From positions 1-45,837 of the forward strand of contig JAADIG010000014.1 of assembly GCA_013151445.1 (NCBI GenBank): DNA of 45,837 nucleotides, written 5' to 3'. Positions 1 through 7,739 of this stretch are shown piece after piece; position 1 is the stretch's first letter, and every line of letters begins with the position of its first letter. The position numbers and the translations under genes were made by a program. The notes below the pieces were generated by a model that was not told where the DNA came from, did no database searches, and saw only the letters and a program-made list of their open reading frames with translations. The DNA comes from Actinomycetota bacterium. GTDB lineage: Bacteria; Actinomycetota; Acidimicrobiia; Spongiisociales; UBA5794.

Positions 1-2
1 GT

Positions 3-392
3 ATCGATATCGTGATGCTCCCTCTCGATGTAACCCACAAGGCGTTGGTGACCACCGATGAAACCAAGCGGTTCGCCGATCTGGGCAACCGGTGCGGGGC
101 TGCCGTTGCTGGCATGATCGGGTTCTACGAACGATACGACATCGAGAAGCTCGGTTCGAAGGGTGCCCCGATTCACGATCCCAACGTCATTGCCTACCTG
201 TTGAAACCGGAACTGTACGGGGGGCGACGCTGTCACGTTGTGATCGAGACCGCTACCGGCCCATCCTTGGGCGCCACCCAGGTCGACTGGTGGGGTATCA
301 CGGGTTGTGAACCGAACGCGCTGGTCCTCCAGGATGTTGATTCGGACGGGTTCTTCGACTTGCTGGTCGAGGGGATTGCACGCCTTCCGTGA
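3..392 (+). CDS. Inosine-uridine preferring nucleoside hydrolase, 3' part (5' end outside window)
   Basis: The open frame continues to the left edge, so this is the C-terminal ~130 residues of a longer (~310-residue) enzyme. The text around PLDVTHKAL, the stretch GAPIHDPNVIAYLL and the closing block with VVIETATGPSLG match the C-terminal half of inosine-uridine/pyrimidine ribonucleoside hydrolases (IunH/RihA family), which split ribonucleosides into ribose and free base in the cytoplasm for salvage. In that family the Asp in the HDP segment helps bind the catalytic Ca2+. The N-terminal DxDxxxDD metal site is not in the window. The GTG and ATG near the left edge are internal codons, not starts. 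Base specificity cannot be told from this part. Confidence 0.8.
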   Translation: MDIVMLPLDVTHKALVTTDETKRFADLGNRCGAAVAGMIGFYERYDIEKLGSKGAPIHDPNVIAYLLKPELYGGRRCHVVIETATGPSLGATQVDWWGITGCEPNALVLQDVDSDGFFDLLVEGIARLP

Positions 393-422
393 CGATGAGG
401 CATACCGCCTTTCGGGTGGTTC

Positions 423-460
423 GTGATCTCTGCTCACTCTCAGCAGATCACACCGTGATC
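423..460. promoter_or_regulatory. Three GTGATC half-sites, operator-like, before the racemase gene
   Basis: GTGATCT (423-429), AGATCAC (445-451) and GTGATC (455-460) form two overlapping inverted repeats. The inner pair, GATCAC-acc-GTGATC, is a perfect 15-bp palindrome ending 6 bp before a -10-like hexamer. The spacing suits a repressor dimer blocking the promoter. The cognate regulator is not identifiable here. Confidence 0.4.
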
Positions 461-466
461 GAGCAG

Positions 467-472
467 TAGGAT
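467..472 (+). promoter_or_regulatory. -10-like hexamer TAGGAT, probable leaderless promoter
   Basis: TAGGAT lies six nucleotides before the ATG at 479 and there is no Shine-Dalgarno sequence. The same TAGGNT-N6-start layout occurs before three other genes in the window. Confidence 0.5.
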
Positions 473-478
473 CGCGCC

Positions 479-1615
479 ATGGGAACGTTGTCCGGCATTC
501 GTGTAATCGAGCTCGGCGGTATTGGGCCAGTGCCGTTCTGTGGAATGCTGCTCGCCGAGATGGGTGCGGAGGTGGTGCGAGTCGACCGTCCGAGTGAGGT
601 CGCTCACGGCCTCAATCCCTTGAGGCTGATGGTCGGCCGCTCGAAAAGAGCGATCGGCCTTAACCTGAAGTCCGCGGATGGTATGGCAGTGCTGCACCGC
701 CTGCTCGAGTCTGCCGATGTTCTCCTAGAGGGGTTCCGGCCCGGTGTCTTGGAGCGAATCGGGGTCGGGCCGGATGTGCTCGAGTCGAGGCATCCGAGTC
801 TTGTCGTGGGTCGGATGACCGGCTGGGGCCAGACCGGCCCGTATTCGGAGATGGCGGGCCACGACATCAATTACATCGCAATGTCCGGTGCCCTGGGTTC
901 TATAGGTCGCACCGGCGAACGTCCCGTACCGCCGCTGAACCTTGTCGGTGACTACGGCGGCGGTGCCCTCTATCTCGCAGTCGGAGTACTTGCGGCACTC
1001 GTCGAGCGGCAAGGCTCTGGTAGAGGACAGGTAATCGACGGAGCCATGATCGACGGGGCGGCGTCGCTGATGACGCCGATCTATCAGATGTTCGGGATGG
1101 GGCACTGGGTTGAGGGGCGCGAAAGTAATCTGCTCGACGGAGCGGCCCCGTTCTACGACACATACGAGACCGCGGACGGTAAAGCAGTGGCAGTGGGGCC
1201 GCTCGAGGAGCCGTTCTATGTGACGATGCTCGAAGGGCTTGGCCTCGACCAGCAAGACCTCCCCGACAGGAATGACGTGTCAACATGGCCGGAGCTCAAG
1301 GAGCGTTTCGGGGATGTGTTTAGGACAAGAACCCGCGCCGAGTGGGAAAGAATCTTCTTTGGCACCGACGCGTGTGTGACGCCCGTGCTCACAATCGCCG
1401 AGGCTCAAGCCCACCGGGTCAACACGGAGCGTGAAGTCTTTGTTGCCGCCGACGGCATCGCTCAGCCCGGACCTGCACCCAGGTTCTCGCGGACGCCGTC
1501 GTCGGTCAAGGGAGACACCCCGGGACCCGGACAGCACACGGATGCGGTTCTCGATGAGTTGGGATACAGCCCCGCTGAGGTCCAACGGTTGCGCGACGGC
1601 GGCGCAGTCGCATGA
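479..1615 (+). CDS. Alpha-methylacyl-CoA racemase-like CoA-transferase family III (CaiB/BaiF) protein
   Basis: A 378-residue protein of the CaiB/BaiF family. The N-terminal LSGIRVIELGGIGPVPF block and absence of the formyl-CoA transferase style Asp point to the alpha-methylacyl-CoA racemase (AMACR/MCR) branch, which interconverts the R and S forms of 2-methyl-branched acyl-CoAs before beta-oxidation. The expected catalytic pair is visible: His128 in GHDINY and Asp158 in GDYGGGA, with the usual ~30-residue spacing of mycobacterial MCR. Full length for the family. The start is set by an apparently leaderless promoter. Upstream GTGATC palindromes suggest its own repressor. Substrate is not readable; bile-acid, sterol or branched-fatty-acid CoAs are all possible. 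Confidence 0.85.
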   Translation: MGTLSGIRVIELGGIGPVPFCGMLLAEMGAEVVRVDRPSEVAHGLNPLRLMVGRSKRAIGLNLKSADGMAVLHRLLESADVLLEGFRPGVLERIGVGPDVLESRHPSLVVGRMTGWGQTGPYSEMAGHDINYIAMSGALGSIGRTGERPVPPLNLVGDYGGGALYLAVGVLAALVERQGSGRGQVIDGAMIDGAASLMTPIYQMFGMGHWVEGRESNLLDGAAPFYDTYETADGKAVAVGPLEEPFYVTMLEGLGLDQQDLPDRNDVSTWPELKERFGDVFRTRTRAEWERIFFGTDACVTPVLTIAEAQAHRVNTEREVFVAADGIAQPGPAPRFSRTPSSVKGDTPGPGQHTDAVLDELGYSPAEVQRLRDGGAVA

Positions 1616-1631
1616 ATGATCACTGCAACCC

Positions 1632-2150
1632 ATGGTCCTAGCGGCGGTCTCGGCTTCCTTCGGATTCGTGCTGTTCGCGAGTGGTGTCGTGAAGCTGAGG
1701 ACACCCGACCCAACACAAGTAGCGCTGGCTGCGTTTCGCATGCCGTCGACGCGGTGGGCGGCACAGGTTCTCGGGGGTGTCGAGGTGCTTGTCGGGACCT
1801 TGGTCCTGTTCTTCGGCGGAGTCGTTCAGCTTGCCGGCGGTGCTCTCTACGTTGGGTTCACTGCGGCCGTGGCGCCGATAGTGCTGGGTCGTATCGATCT
1901 TGCTTCCTGTGGCTGTTTCGGTGCCCGATCGACCAAACCCGGGTATATCCATCTGGTAGTGAACGGCGCTGGCGCGGTCGTATTCTTCTGGATGTACATA
2001 GGCGCCTTCGATCCGTTCGTGGTCGCGGGGCGGGGTTCCGGCACCGCCGCGGGCCTTGGGTGGAGCCTTGCGGTTCTCCTGTACGCGCTGGCGATCATGA
2101 TCATGTTGACTCGGGGGGCGATTCTGGAGCGACGCACCGATAGTTCATGA
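1632..2150 (+). CDS. MauE/DoxX-like four-helix membrane protein
   Basis: A 172-residue hydrophobic protein with about four transmembrane helices and, between helices 3 and 4, the SCGCFG motif (Cys93, Cys95) typical of MauE-domain proteins. MauE of methylamine utilisation takes part in maturation or disulfide formation of periplasmic partners; distant relatives in actinobacteria are uncharacterised. No other mau gene is nearby, so a methylamine role is not supported. The gene follows the racemase by 16 nt and may be co-transcribed. No clear ribosome-binding site precedes the ATG. A general thiol-redox or membrane-maturation role is the safest reading. Confidence 0.65.
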   Translation: MVLAAVSASFGFVLFASGVVKLRTPDPTQVALAAFRMPSTRWAAQVLGGVEVLVGTLVLFFGGVVQLAGGALYVGFTAAVAPIVLGRIDLASCGCFGARSTKPGYIHLVVNGAGAVVFFWMYIGAFDPFVVAGRGSGTAAGLGWSLAVLLYALAIMIMLTRGAILERRTDSS

Positions 2151-2213
2151 CGACCGGTGTATCGTCAAGGTGTGCATCCAATGCACCGCCCTTACCCGAA
2201 TCTCTGGAGCGCG

Positions 2214-3656
2214 ATGAAGATCATCCTCGTTGGAGCCGGTGCGACGACGCGCGAAGTGCTGCGCCGTCTGGGAGACCAATGGGAGGTAGCGGTCGTTGAT
2301 ACGGACCTGCGCCGGTTTGACCGAATCGGTGCGATCCGTGAATTCGAAGCGATCGTGGGTGATGGGAGCTCCGAACTGGTTCTTGCACGGGCCGGGTTGG
2401 ACCAGGCTCACGCAGTTGTTGCCGCCACAGGTTATGACGATGTCAATCTTGCGTGTGTCAAGATCGCGGTGGAGGCAGGAGTCATCCGTATCGTTGGGAT
2501 GGCCATCGATCCCTCGCGGTCCGACGAGTACACCGATGCAGGTGCCCACGTTGTTGCCCCGTCCGCTCTCGCAGCGCGACAGGTCGAGATCAGCCTGGAA
2601 CCACGTCGGGTTGCCTCGACGGCATTTGCCGGTGGCAAGGCGGAGGCCATCGAGTTCTACATCGGGCCAGATACACCCGTCGCGGGGAAGCGGCTTCGGG
2701 ACCTCCACAGCGAGACCTGGGTGATCGCCGCGGTGTTGCGGGGTGATCATTTGATCGTTCCCCATGGTGGCACACAAATCTTGGCCGGCGACCGGGTCAC
2801 CGTTGTCGGTTCGGCGGCTGATTTTGCGGCAATCGTTGCAACGTTTACGTCAGGGGAGTCTCGTTTCCCCGAGGGGTATGGTCGGAGGGTGGCGGTCGCA
2901 CTGAGTTCGGAAGCAGATGTTGTGTCGACCGGTCTCACTGCCGTGGACATGGTGCGCTCAACACGAGCCGACTCCCTGCTGGTCGTCCAACCGGAAACGG
3001 GCCGCGACACTGATCGGCAGGCCGAACTCGATGCGCTCGTCGGGTCGCTCATAGATGCCGCCGAGGGCATTGATGTAGAGGTTCGCAGCACCCGCGATAA
3101 GTCGCTCGCGAGAGGACTTGCGGCCGTTGCCCGCGAGGAGAGTGTCGGCCTCATAGTTGCCCATCCCCCACGTCGCAGGGGGTTCTTCGGGCGTTTCCAG
3201 GCCGTTCGTGCCATAAATAATCTCGGATCGGCTGGTGTCCCAGTCTTGTTCGTTTCCGAGGTGCCGGCATGGGAAGGGACCTACGTGTTATCGACGCGTT
3301 CGCTCGGTGGCGAGACGACCGCCCGTGTCGCGATCGATCTTGCGAAAGCGCTGGGCACGGAGCTGACGGGTGTCGGTGTTGTACCCCCGACGTTCGTGAC
3401 GGGGGTCGACGAGATCGGAGAGGCGCGTGCGGCAGCAGCTTGGTTGCGTGAAGAGGCGTCCGTGCAGGGAGTTTCGGTCCATCGCAAGATCCGCCGCGGG
3501 AATCCGGTTCGCGTGATCGAAGACCTTGTTGGTTCCGAGGATCTCGTGGTCCTGCCAATGCCCGCTATCCCGGTGCGCTTGAGCCGCAGTGCGATTGCGG
3601 TGTATCTATTGGGGCGGATCCCTGCCCCGCTGCTTATCGTGCCTCCCCCGACATGA
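2214..3656 (+). CDS. TrkA-type RCK regulator fused to tandem USP-like domains
   Basis: A 480-residue cytoplasmic protein. Residues 1-~120 form an RCK_N/TrkA-N Rossmann fold (IILVGAGATTREVLRRL, then an acidic VVDTD end of strand 2) that binds NAD(H) or nucleotides and gates K+ channels or transporters. Residues ~130-205 form an RCK_C lobe (HSETWVIAAVLRGD, ending GDRVTVVGS). The last ~260 residues resemble two universal-stress-protein folds, each ending in a hydrophobic strand (VPVLFVSEV; PAPLLIVPPP). The start is placed at the ATG with GGAGC four bases upstream rather than at an in-frame GTG 57 nt earlier. No TrkH/KtrB partner is adjacent. It probably links K+ or ion flux to nucleotide or stress signals; the transporter it controls is unknown. 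Confidence 0.7.
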   Translation: MKIILVGAGATTREVLRRLGDQWEVAVVDTDLRRFDRIGAIREFEAIVGDGSSELVLARAGLDQAHAVVAATGYDDVNLACVKIAVEAGVIRIVGMAIDPSRSDEYTDAGAHVVAPSALAARQVEISLEPRRVASTAFAGGKAEAIEFYIGPDTPVAGKRLRDLHSETWVIAAVLRGDHLIVPHGGTQILAGDRVTVVGSAADFAAIVATFTSGESRFPEGYGRRVAVALSSEADVVSTGLTAVDMVRSTRADSLLVVQPETGRDTDRQAELDALVGSLIDAAEGIDVEVRSTRDKSLARGLAAVAREESVGLIVAHPPRRRGFFGRFQAVRAINNLGSAGVPVLFVSEVPAWEGTYVLSTRSLGGETTARVAIDLAKALGTELTGVGVVPPTFVTGVDEIGEARAAAAWLREEASVQGVSVHRKIRRGNPVRVIEDLVGSEDLVVLPMPAIPVRLSRSAIAVYLLGRIPAPLLIVPPPT

Positions 3657-3707
3657 GCCCAGCCCGGCCCTGAAGACGCGGTGTGCCACTGATCGGCGGC
3701 CGTCTGG

Positions 3708-3713
3708 CATACT
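3708..3713 (+). promoter_or_regulatory. -10-like hexamer CATACT, possible leaderless promoter
   Basis: CATACT, preceded by TGG (an extended -10 look), lies eight nucleotides before the ATG at 3722. No Shine-Dalgarno sequence is visible. Confidence 0.3.
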
Positions 3714-3721
3714 GCACCGCT

Positions 3722-4231
3722 ATGCGTGAATCACTCTCTGATGCCATCCGTTCCCTCCCGCTACCCGACGAGGTTCTTGTCGTGTTGCTGGCGATGGTCC
3801 CCATCATCGAACTCCGAGGCGCTATCCCCCTCGCCCTGGGTGTGTTCGAGTTCGGCAGATTCGAGGCGTACCTATTGGCCGTTGCTGGAAACCTGATACC
3901 GGTGCCCATCATCCTGTGGGCGTTCCCACCGTTCCTTCGTTTCACCGAACGGCGCATGAAGTGGTTGTTCCGTTTGCTCACCCGGCTCCAGCATTCGACC
4001 GAACGGAGGCACACACGGCGGTTCGAGCGGTGGCGTGCAGCGGCGCTTGTGAGCTTTGTTGCCATCCCGCTACCTATTACGGGGGCGTGGAGCGGATCTC
4101 TCGCCGCTATCGTCTTCAATGTCCCCAAAAAGAAGGCTCTGCCCCTGATTGGGTTGGGTGTCCTGATCGCGGGTGTCGTCGTGTTGTTGTTCTCCCAGGC
4201 TCTCGGGTTAGCCGTCACTACGGAGGGCTGA
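3722..4231 (+). CDS. Small multi-drug export family membrane protein
   Basis: A 169-residue integral membrane protein starting MRESLSD. The block [13 protein letters not shown] followed by a glycine/proline-rich helix, and the late PITGAWSG motif, are hallmarks of the 'Sm_multidrug_ex' family (COG2426), whose members are called putative small multidrug export proteins although transport has rarely been shown. About four helices are visible, with a basic loop near residues 75-105. The ATG is preferred over an in-frame codon 39 nt upstream because a -10-like element sits just before it. It overlaps the next gene by one base (TGATG), so the two are translationally coupled. Confidence 0.7.
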   Translation: MRESLSDAIRSLPLPDEVLVVLLAMVPIIELRGAIPLALGVFEFGRFEAYLLAVAGNLIPVPIILWAFPPFLRFTERRMKWLFRLLTRLQHSTERRHTRRFERWRAAALVSFVAIPLPITGAWSGSLAAIVFNVPKKKALPLIGLGVLIAGVVVLLFSQALGLAVTTEG

Positions 4232-4686
4232 TGCGGGTCGTAGTACAACGTGTCTCGTCGGCCTCGGTGACCGTTGCTGCCGAGCTCGTCGCAACTATCG
4301 AGAGGGGGCTGCTCGTACTTGTCGGGGTCGGCCATGACGATACCGCTAAGGATGCCGAGGCGCTTGTGGACAAGATCGTCGGACTACGAATCTTCTCCCA
4401 GGATGGTCGGATGGATCTCTCCGTGGCGGATGTTGGTGGTTCGGTGCTCGTCGTCAGCCAGTTTACGTTGCTCGGGTCGGTGAAAAAGGGCAGGCGTCCC
4501 TCGTTCTCCGATGCAGCATCCCCGGAGGTCGCAGCACCGCTCGTCGACGTGTTCATGGCAAGAGTCGCCTGGCATGGGGTCGCGGTGGCAGGTGGTCGTT
4601 TTGGCGCGATGATGGACGTCGCCCTTGTCAATGACGGGCCAGTCACCTTCGTGATCGATGCCATCGACGGTGTCGTGCTTCGTTAG
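4231..4686 (+). CDS. dtd: D-aminoacyl-tRNA deacylase
   Basis: A 151-residue protein matching the family's normal length. It begins [13 protein letters not shown] and carries both signature motifs: SQFTL (76-80), where the Thr region acts in hydrolysis, and NDGPVT (134-139), whose cross-subunit Gly-cisPro gate rejects L-amino acids. DTD homodimers remove D-amino acids, and glycine from tRNA-Ala, in the cytoplasm. The ATG overlaps the stop of the upstream membrane protein gene, and an in-frame extension far upstream is only antisense or shadow sequence. The 3' end meets the end of the convergent adnB gene, overlapping by 4 bp. Confidence 0.92.
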   Translation: MRVVVQRVSSASVTVAAELVATIERGLLVLVGVGHDDTAKDAEALVDKIVGLRIFSQDGRMDLSVADVGGSVLVVSQFTLLGSVKKGRRPSFSDAASPEVAAPLVDVFMARVAWHGVAVAGGRFGAMMDVALVNDGPVTFVIDAIDGVVLR

Positions 4687-7600
4687 GGGCAGGCCTTGCC
4701 TGCGTTATCGGTCGCGACGAACGCAGAACCGGCATCGCAGAATCTCTGAAAGTCGCAATAGTGACACGACGGGGACGTTCGCGTAGCGAAATCGGGCCCC
4801 GTAGCCTGTTCCATGAGGTGTTCAATGGCTTCTCGTTTCGCCTCCAACCATTGCGTCGTAACCTCGATCTTGTCGTGGACGAGTTGACCGCCGCCGAGGT
4901 AAAGAAAACTCGCCGATAGATGTTCCGGAGGGGTCCCGAGGGCACCGGCGCGAATCGCCAGGGCGTAGGCCCCGAGTTGTAGAAACCGTGTGTCGTCCGT
5001 CTTGGGTTTGCCCGATTTGTAGTCGACGATCTCCCAGGAGTCTTCGTCAAACGCATACACCGCATCGATTCGACCCCGTACCCGCCCATTTTCAAGCCGC
5101 ACGTCGATTGCGACTTCTGTGAAAATCGGTGTTGTTGTTCCGAACCGTGAGTTCTCGAATGCTGTGAATGCTCCCGTACCGCGCTCGTAGTCGATAGATT
5201 CGGCATCGAGCACGTCCGGGATCACGGCGTCGTCGAACCCAATGGTGCCCCGGTTGTGGAGTTCAATGCGGCGGTGAAGAGCGGTACCGGCGGCCATTGC
5301 GCCAGTTCTACGCCGCGGCAACGGGTCGACGTGGCTCCAGTAGTACCGCTTCGGGCAGTCACCGAGGGTTACCAGGCTGGTCACCGATAGATCGGGTGCG
5401 GGCATCGCGGCGATCTCGGACGGCAGGTCAGGGAGACCGTCGAGGTGGAGTCCTAGTTGTTTCACAGCGGCATCGTAGGCGGCGCGTGTCGCGGGTTCGT
5501 CGGGGCGCAGCGACTCGCCGCGGGTGGCGGAGCGCAACGCGTCCTGCCATCCGTCAGGAAAATGGGGGTCCGGGGATGGACCCTGATCGGAGAGGGTGAG
5601 CCGCTTCGGCTGGTCGCCAAACTCCCCATCGGGGAAGACGGTGACACCTGGCACGGCCACGATGGTTTCATAGAGGATCGATGGTTTCTTGGGGCGGGTC
5701 CCAAGATGCCAGTGGGCCCCGGTGGCGTACAGGCGGCGCCGGGCACGGGTAACGGCCACATACGCCGTCCGCCATTCCTGCGCGGCGTGCAAGGTCTGGA
5801 GTGCCAACTTGTCGTCCTTTGCGTCTCCCGAAAGCGTTGGCAAGCTGCCAGCATCAAGACGCATGTCATAGGGAAGGCATTGCGCTCTCTCCATTGGGTT
5901 GTCGTACCCGGCAGACCGCGAGGGGAACACGCCGGTGTCCAAGGAGGGGAGAAAGACTGTGTCCCACTCAAGGCCCTTGGAACGGTGCACGGTGAGAAGG
6001 TGGACGGCGTCGTCGGTCGAGGGTCTCGCGGTATCGAGTTCCTCGGCGGCGGATTCATCTGACAGAATCTCAAGATAGGCAACAAACTCCTCCAACGAAG
6101 GGCGACCCTCAAGTGGCGACCAGTCGTCCGCCAGGTCGAGAAACCTGTAGATGTTGAGTCGTGCCGAAAGCGCCGCAGAAGGCGTCAGTGCGTCTACTTC
6201 TAGCCATACGGCCATTTCAGAGAGGACGTTGCGACACAGTGTGGCCAGCGGGTTGGACTGTGCATCCACGAGCAGCCTGCGGTACATGGACCGGAACTCA
6301 CCGACACGGGTCGCCGCCTCAGTCGAAAGATCATTGATCTCCTCCAACGAGTCCGCAGCCTCCACAAGAGAGATGGCTGCGGTTTCATGTCCCGGGGTGG
6401 TGATACGTTTTCTCGACCACCGCGTCAGCGTTGCAAGGTCGCCAAGACCCAGTCGAAAGCGGTATCCGAGCAGAATCCTCGCAAACGCAACGGAGTCGGT
6501 GGGGTCGGCGAGCAATCGAAGCCATGCATGCAGATCGGCAATGATCGGGATCGAGAGAAGACCGCCGATTGAAGCAACATCGACCGGAATGTCGGCGTCT
6601 TCGAGCGCCTGGCGCAGCAAGCCAATCGAACGATTCTTCCTCACGAGGATTGCGATGTCGCTTCTGGAAACGCTCTCCTCATCGACAAGACGTTCGATCT
6701 CGGTCGCGATCCAGGTTGCCTCCTCGTAGAGCGACAAGAACCGGCGCGCCGCGACCGTGGCCGTTGGTGCGTCGGTGGCAGGCACCAGACGGTCGAAGTC
6801 ATCCTCGTGGAGGTGGCTGCGAATCGCATTGGCAACCTCAAGCACCAGTTCACCGGACCGGCGATTGACGGTGAGTGGCAGTGTTGGTGCGCCCGCACCG
6901 GATGATTGGGGGAAGTGGTGTGAGAAACCCTCAAAGTTGTCGAGCGATGCACCGCGCCACTCGTAGATAGTTTGGTCGCCATCGCCGACCGCAGTCAGGG
7001 GGAATCCGTCACCGAAGATAACCTGGAGCAGTTTGCGTTGCGCCGGATCGGTGTCCTGATACTCGTCGAGCAACGCCGTGTCGTAGCGATCTCTGATGGT
7101 CTTGGCGACCTCCGGGAACGTGGTCACAAGTTCATAGGACTTCGCAATGAGGTCGCTGTAGTCGAGCACCCCAAGGCCATCCTTGATTGTCTGGTATCTC
7201 TGCACAATGCTCGCCAGTTCGTACCGTTTTGCGACAACCTCGTCTGTGCCGGAAGGAATTGTGGCTGGATTGACGAGGTTGCCGGCGAGTTGCTGGCCGA
7301 GTTGTGTTGCCTCCCGGACCCGGCTCATGGGCGCGGTAAGGTCGAGGACGGAGTATGTCCCGGTTCGTACGGCCCGATCGTAGAGGCTGATCGTGAAACC
7401 GGGACCGATAATCCGGGCATCCCTCTCAACGTTGACGAGGGCTCCAAACTCTCGGAGGATGTTGTAGGCAAACCCGTGGTAGGTACTCACTTCCACGTCA
7501 CGTCCCTCGGCCACGAACTCCGGAAGACGCTCACGGAGCTTGCCGGTCAGCTCCTCGGATGCCTTGTTGGAGAAGGTCAGGCCGAGGGTTCGCTCCGGGA

Positions 7601-7739
7601 CAATGCCGTCGTTGATGAGACGCACGAGCCGTTCCACGATCGTGGTTGTCTTCCCAGTACCGGCACCCGCGGCGACCCTCAGCGGGGAAAGTGGGGCATG
7701 GATGATCGCGAGCTGCTCCGGGCTTGGCACAAACGTCAT
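4683..7739 (-). CDS. adnB: UvrD-like helicase fused to RecB-type nuclease, AdnB-like subunit
   Basis: A 1018-residue superfamily 1A helicase. Walker [10 protein letters not shown] lies at 23-31, Walker [10 protein letters not shown] near 240, and motif V/VI text includes [15 protein letters not shown]. The C-terminal ~250 residues are a PD-(D/E)XK nuclease (GRIDAV ... EIVDYKSGK) with cysteines CPKRYYW upstream and [10 protein letters not shown] at the end, the pattern of an AddB/AdnB-type 4Fe-4S clasp. AdnA-AdnB heterodimers resect double-strand breaks in mycobacteria and other actinobacteria. The ATG overlaps the adnA stop (ATGA), fixing the start 63 nt inside the longest open frame. Both nuclease and motor motifs look intact. 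Confidence 0.85.
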   Translation of the reverse strand: MTFVPSPEQLAIIHAPLSPLRVAAGAGTGKTTTIVERLVRLINDGIVPERTLGLTFSNKASEELTGKLRERLPEFVAEGRDVEVSTYHGFAYNILREFGALVNVERDARIIGPGFTISLYDRAVRTGTYSVLDLTAPMSRVREATQLGQQLAGNLVNPATIPSGTDEVVAKRYELASIVQRYQTIKDGLGVLDYSDLIAKSYELVTTFPEVAKTIRDRYDTALLDEYQDTDPAQRKLLQVIFGDGFPLTAVGDGDQTIYEWRGASLDNFEGFSHHFPQSSGAGAPTLPLTVNRRSGELVLEVANAIRSHLHEDDFDRLVPATDAPTATVAARRFLSLYEEATWIATEIERLVDEESVSRSDIAILVRKNRSIGLLRQALEDADIPVDVASIGGLLSIPIIADLHAWLRLLADPTDSVAFARILLGYRFRLGLGDLATLTRWSRKRITTPGHETAAISLVEAADSLEEINDLSTEAATRVGEFRSMYRRLLVDAQSNPLATLCRNVLSEMAVWLEVDALTPSAALSARLNIYRFLDLADDWSPLEGRPSLEEFVAYLEILSDESAAEELDTARPSTDDAVHLLTVHRSKGLEWDTVFLPSLDTGVFPSRSAGYDNPMERAQCLPYDMRLDAGSLPTLSGDAKDDKLALQTLHAAQEWRTAYVAVTRARRRLYATGAHWHLGTRPKKPSILYETIVAVPGVTVFPDGEFGDQPKRLTLSDQGPSPDPHFPDGWQDALRSATRGESLRPDEPATRAAYDAAVKQLGLHLDGLPDLPSEIAAMPAPDLSVTSLVTLGDCPKRYYWSHVDPLPRRRTGAMAAGTALHRRIELHNRGTIGFDDAVIPDVLDAESIDYERGTGAFTAFENSRFGTTTPIFTEVAIDVRLENGRVRGRIDAVYAFDEDSWEIVDYKSGKPKTDDTRFLQLGAYALAIRAGALGTPPEHLSASFLYLGGGQLVHDKIEVTTQWLEAKREAIEHLMEQATGPDFATRTSPSCHYCDFQRFCDAGSAFVATDNAGKACP

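Noticed and set aside
5462-6112. Other long open frames within adnA, adnB and the Mo enzyme gene
   Set aside because: They are out-of-frame shadows of strongly matching helicase, nuclease and oxidoreductase proteins.
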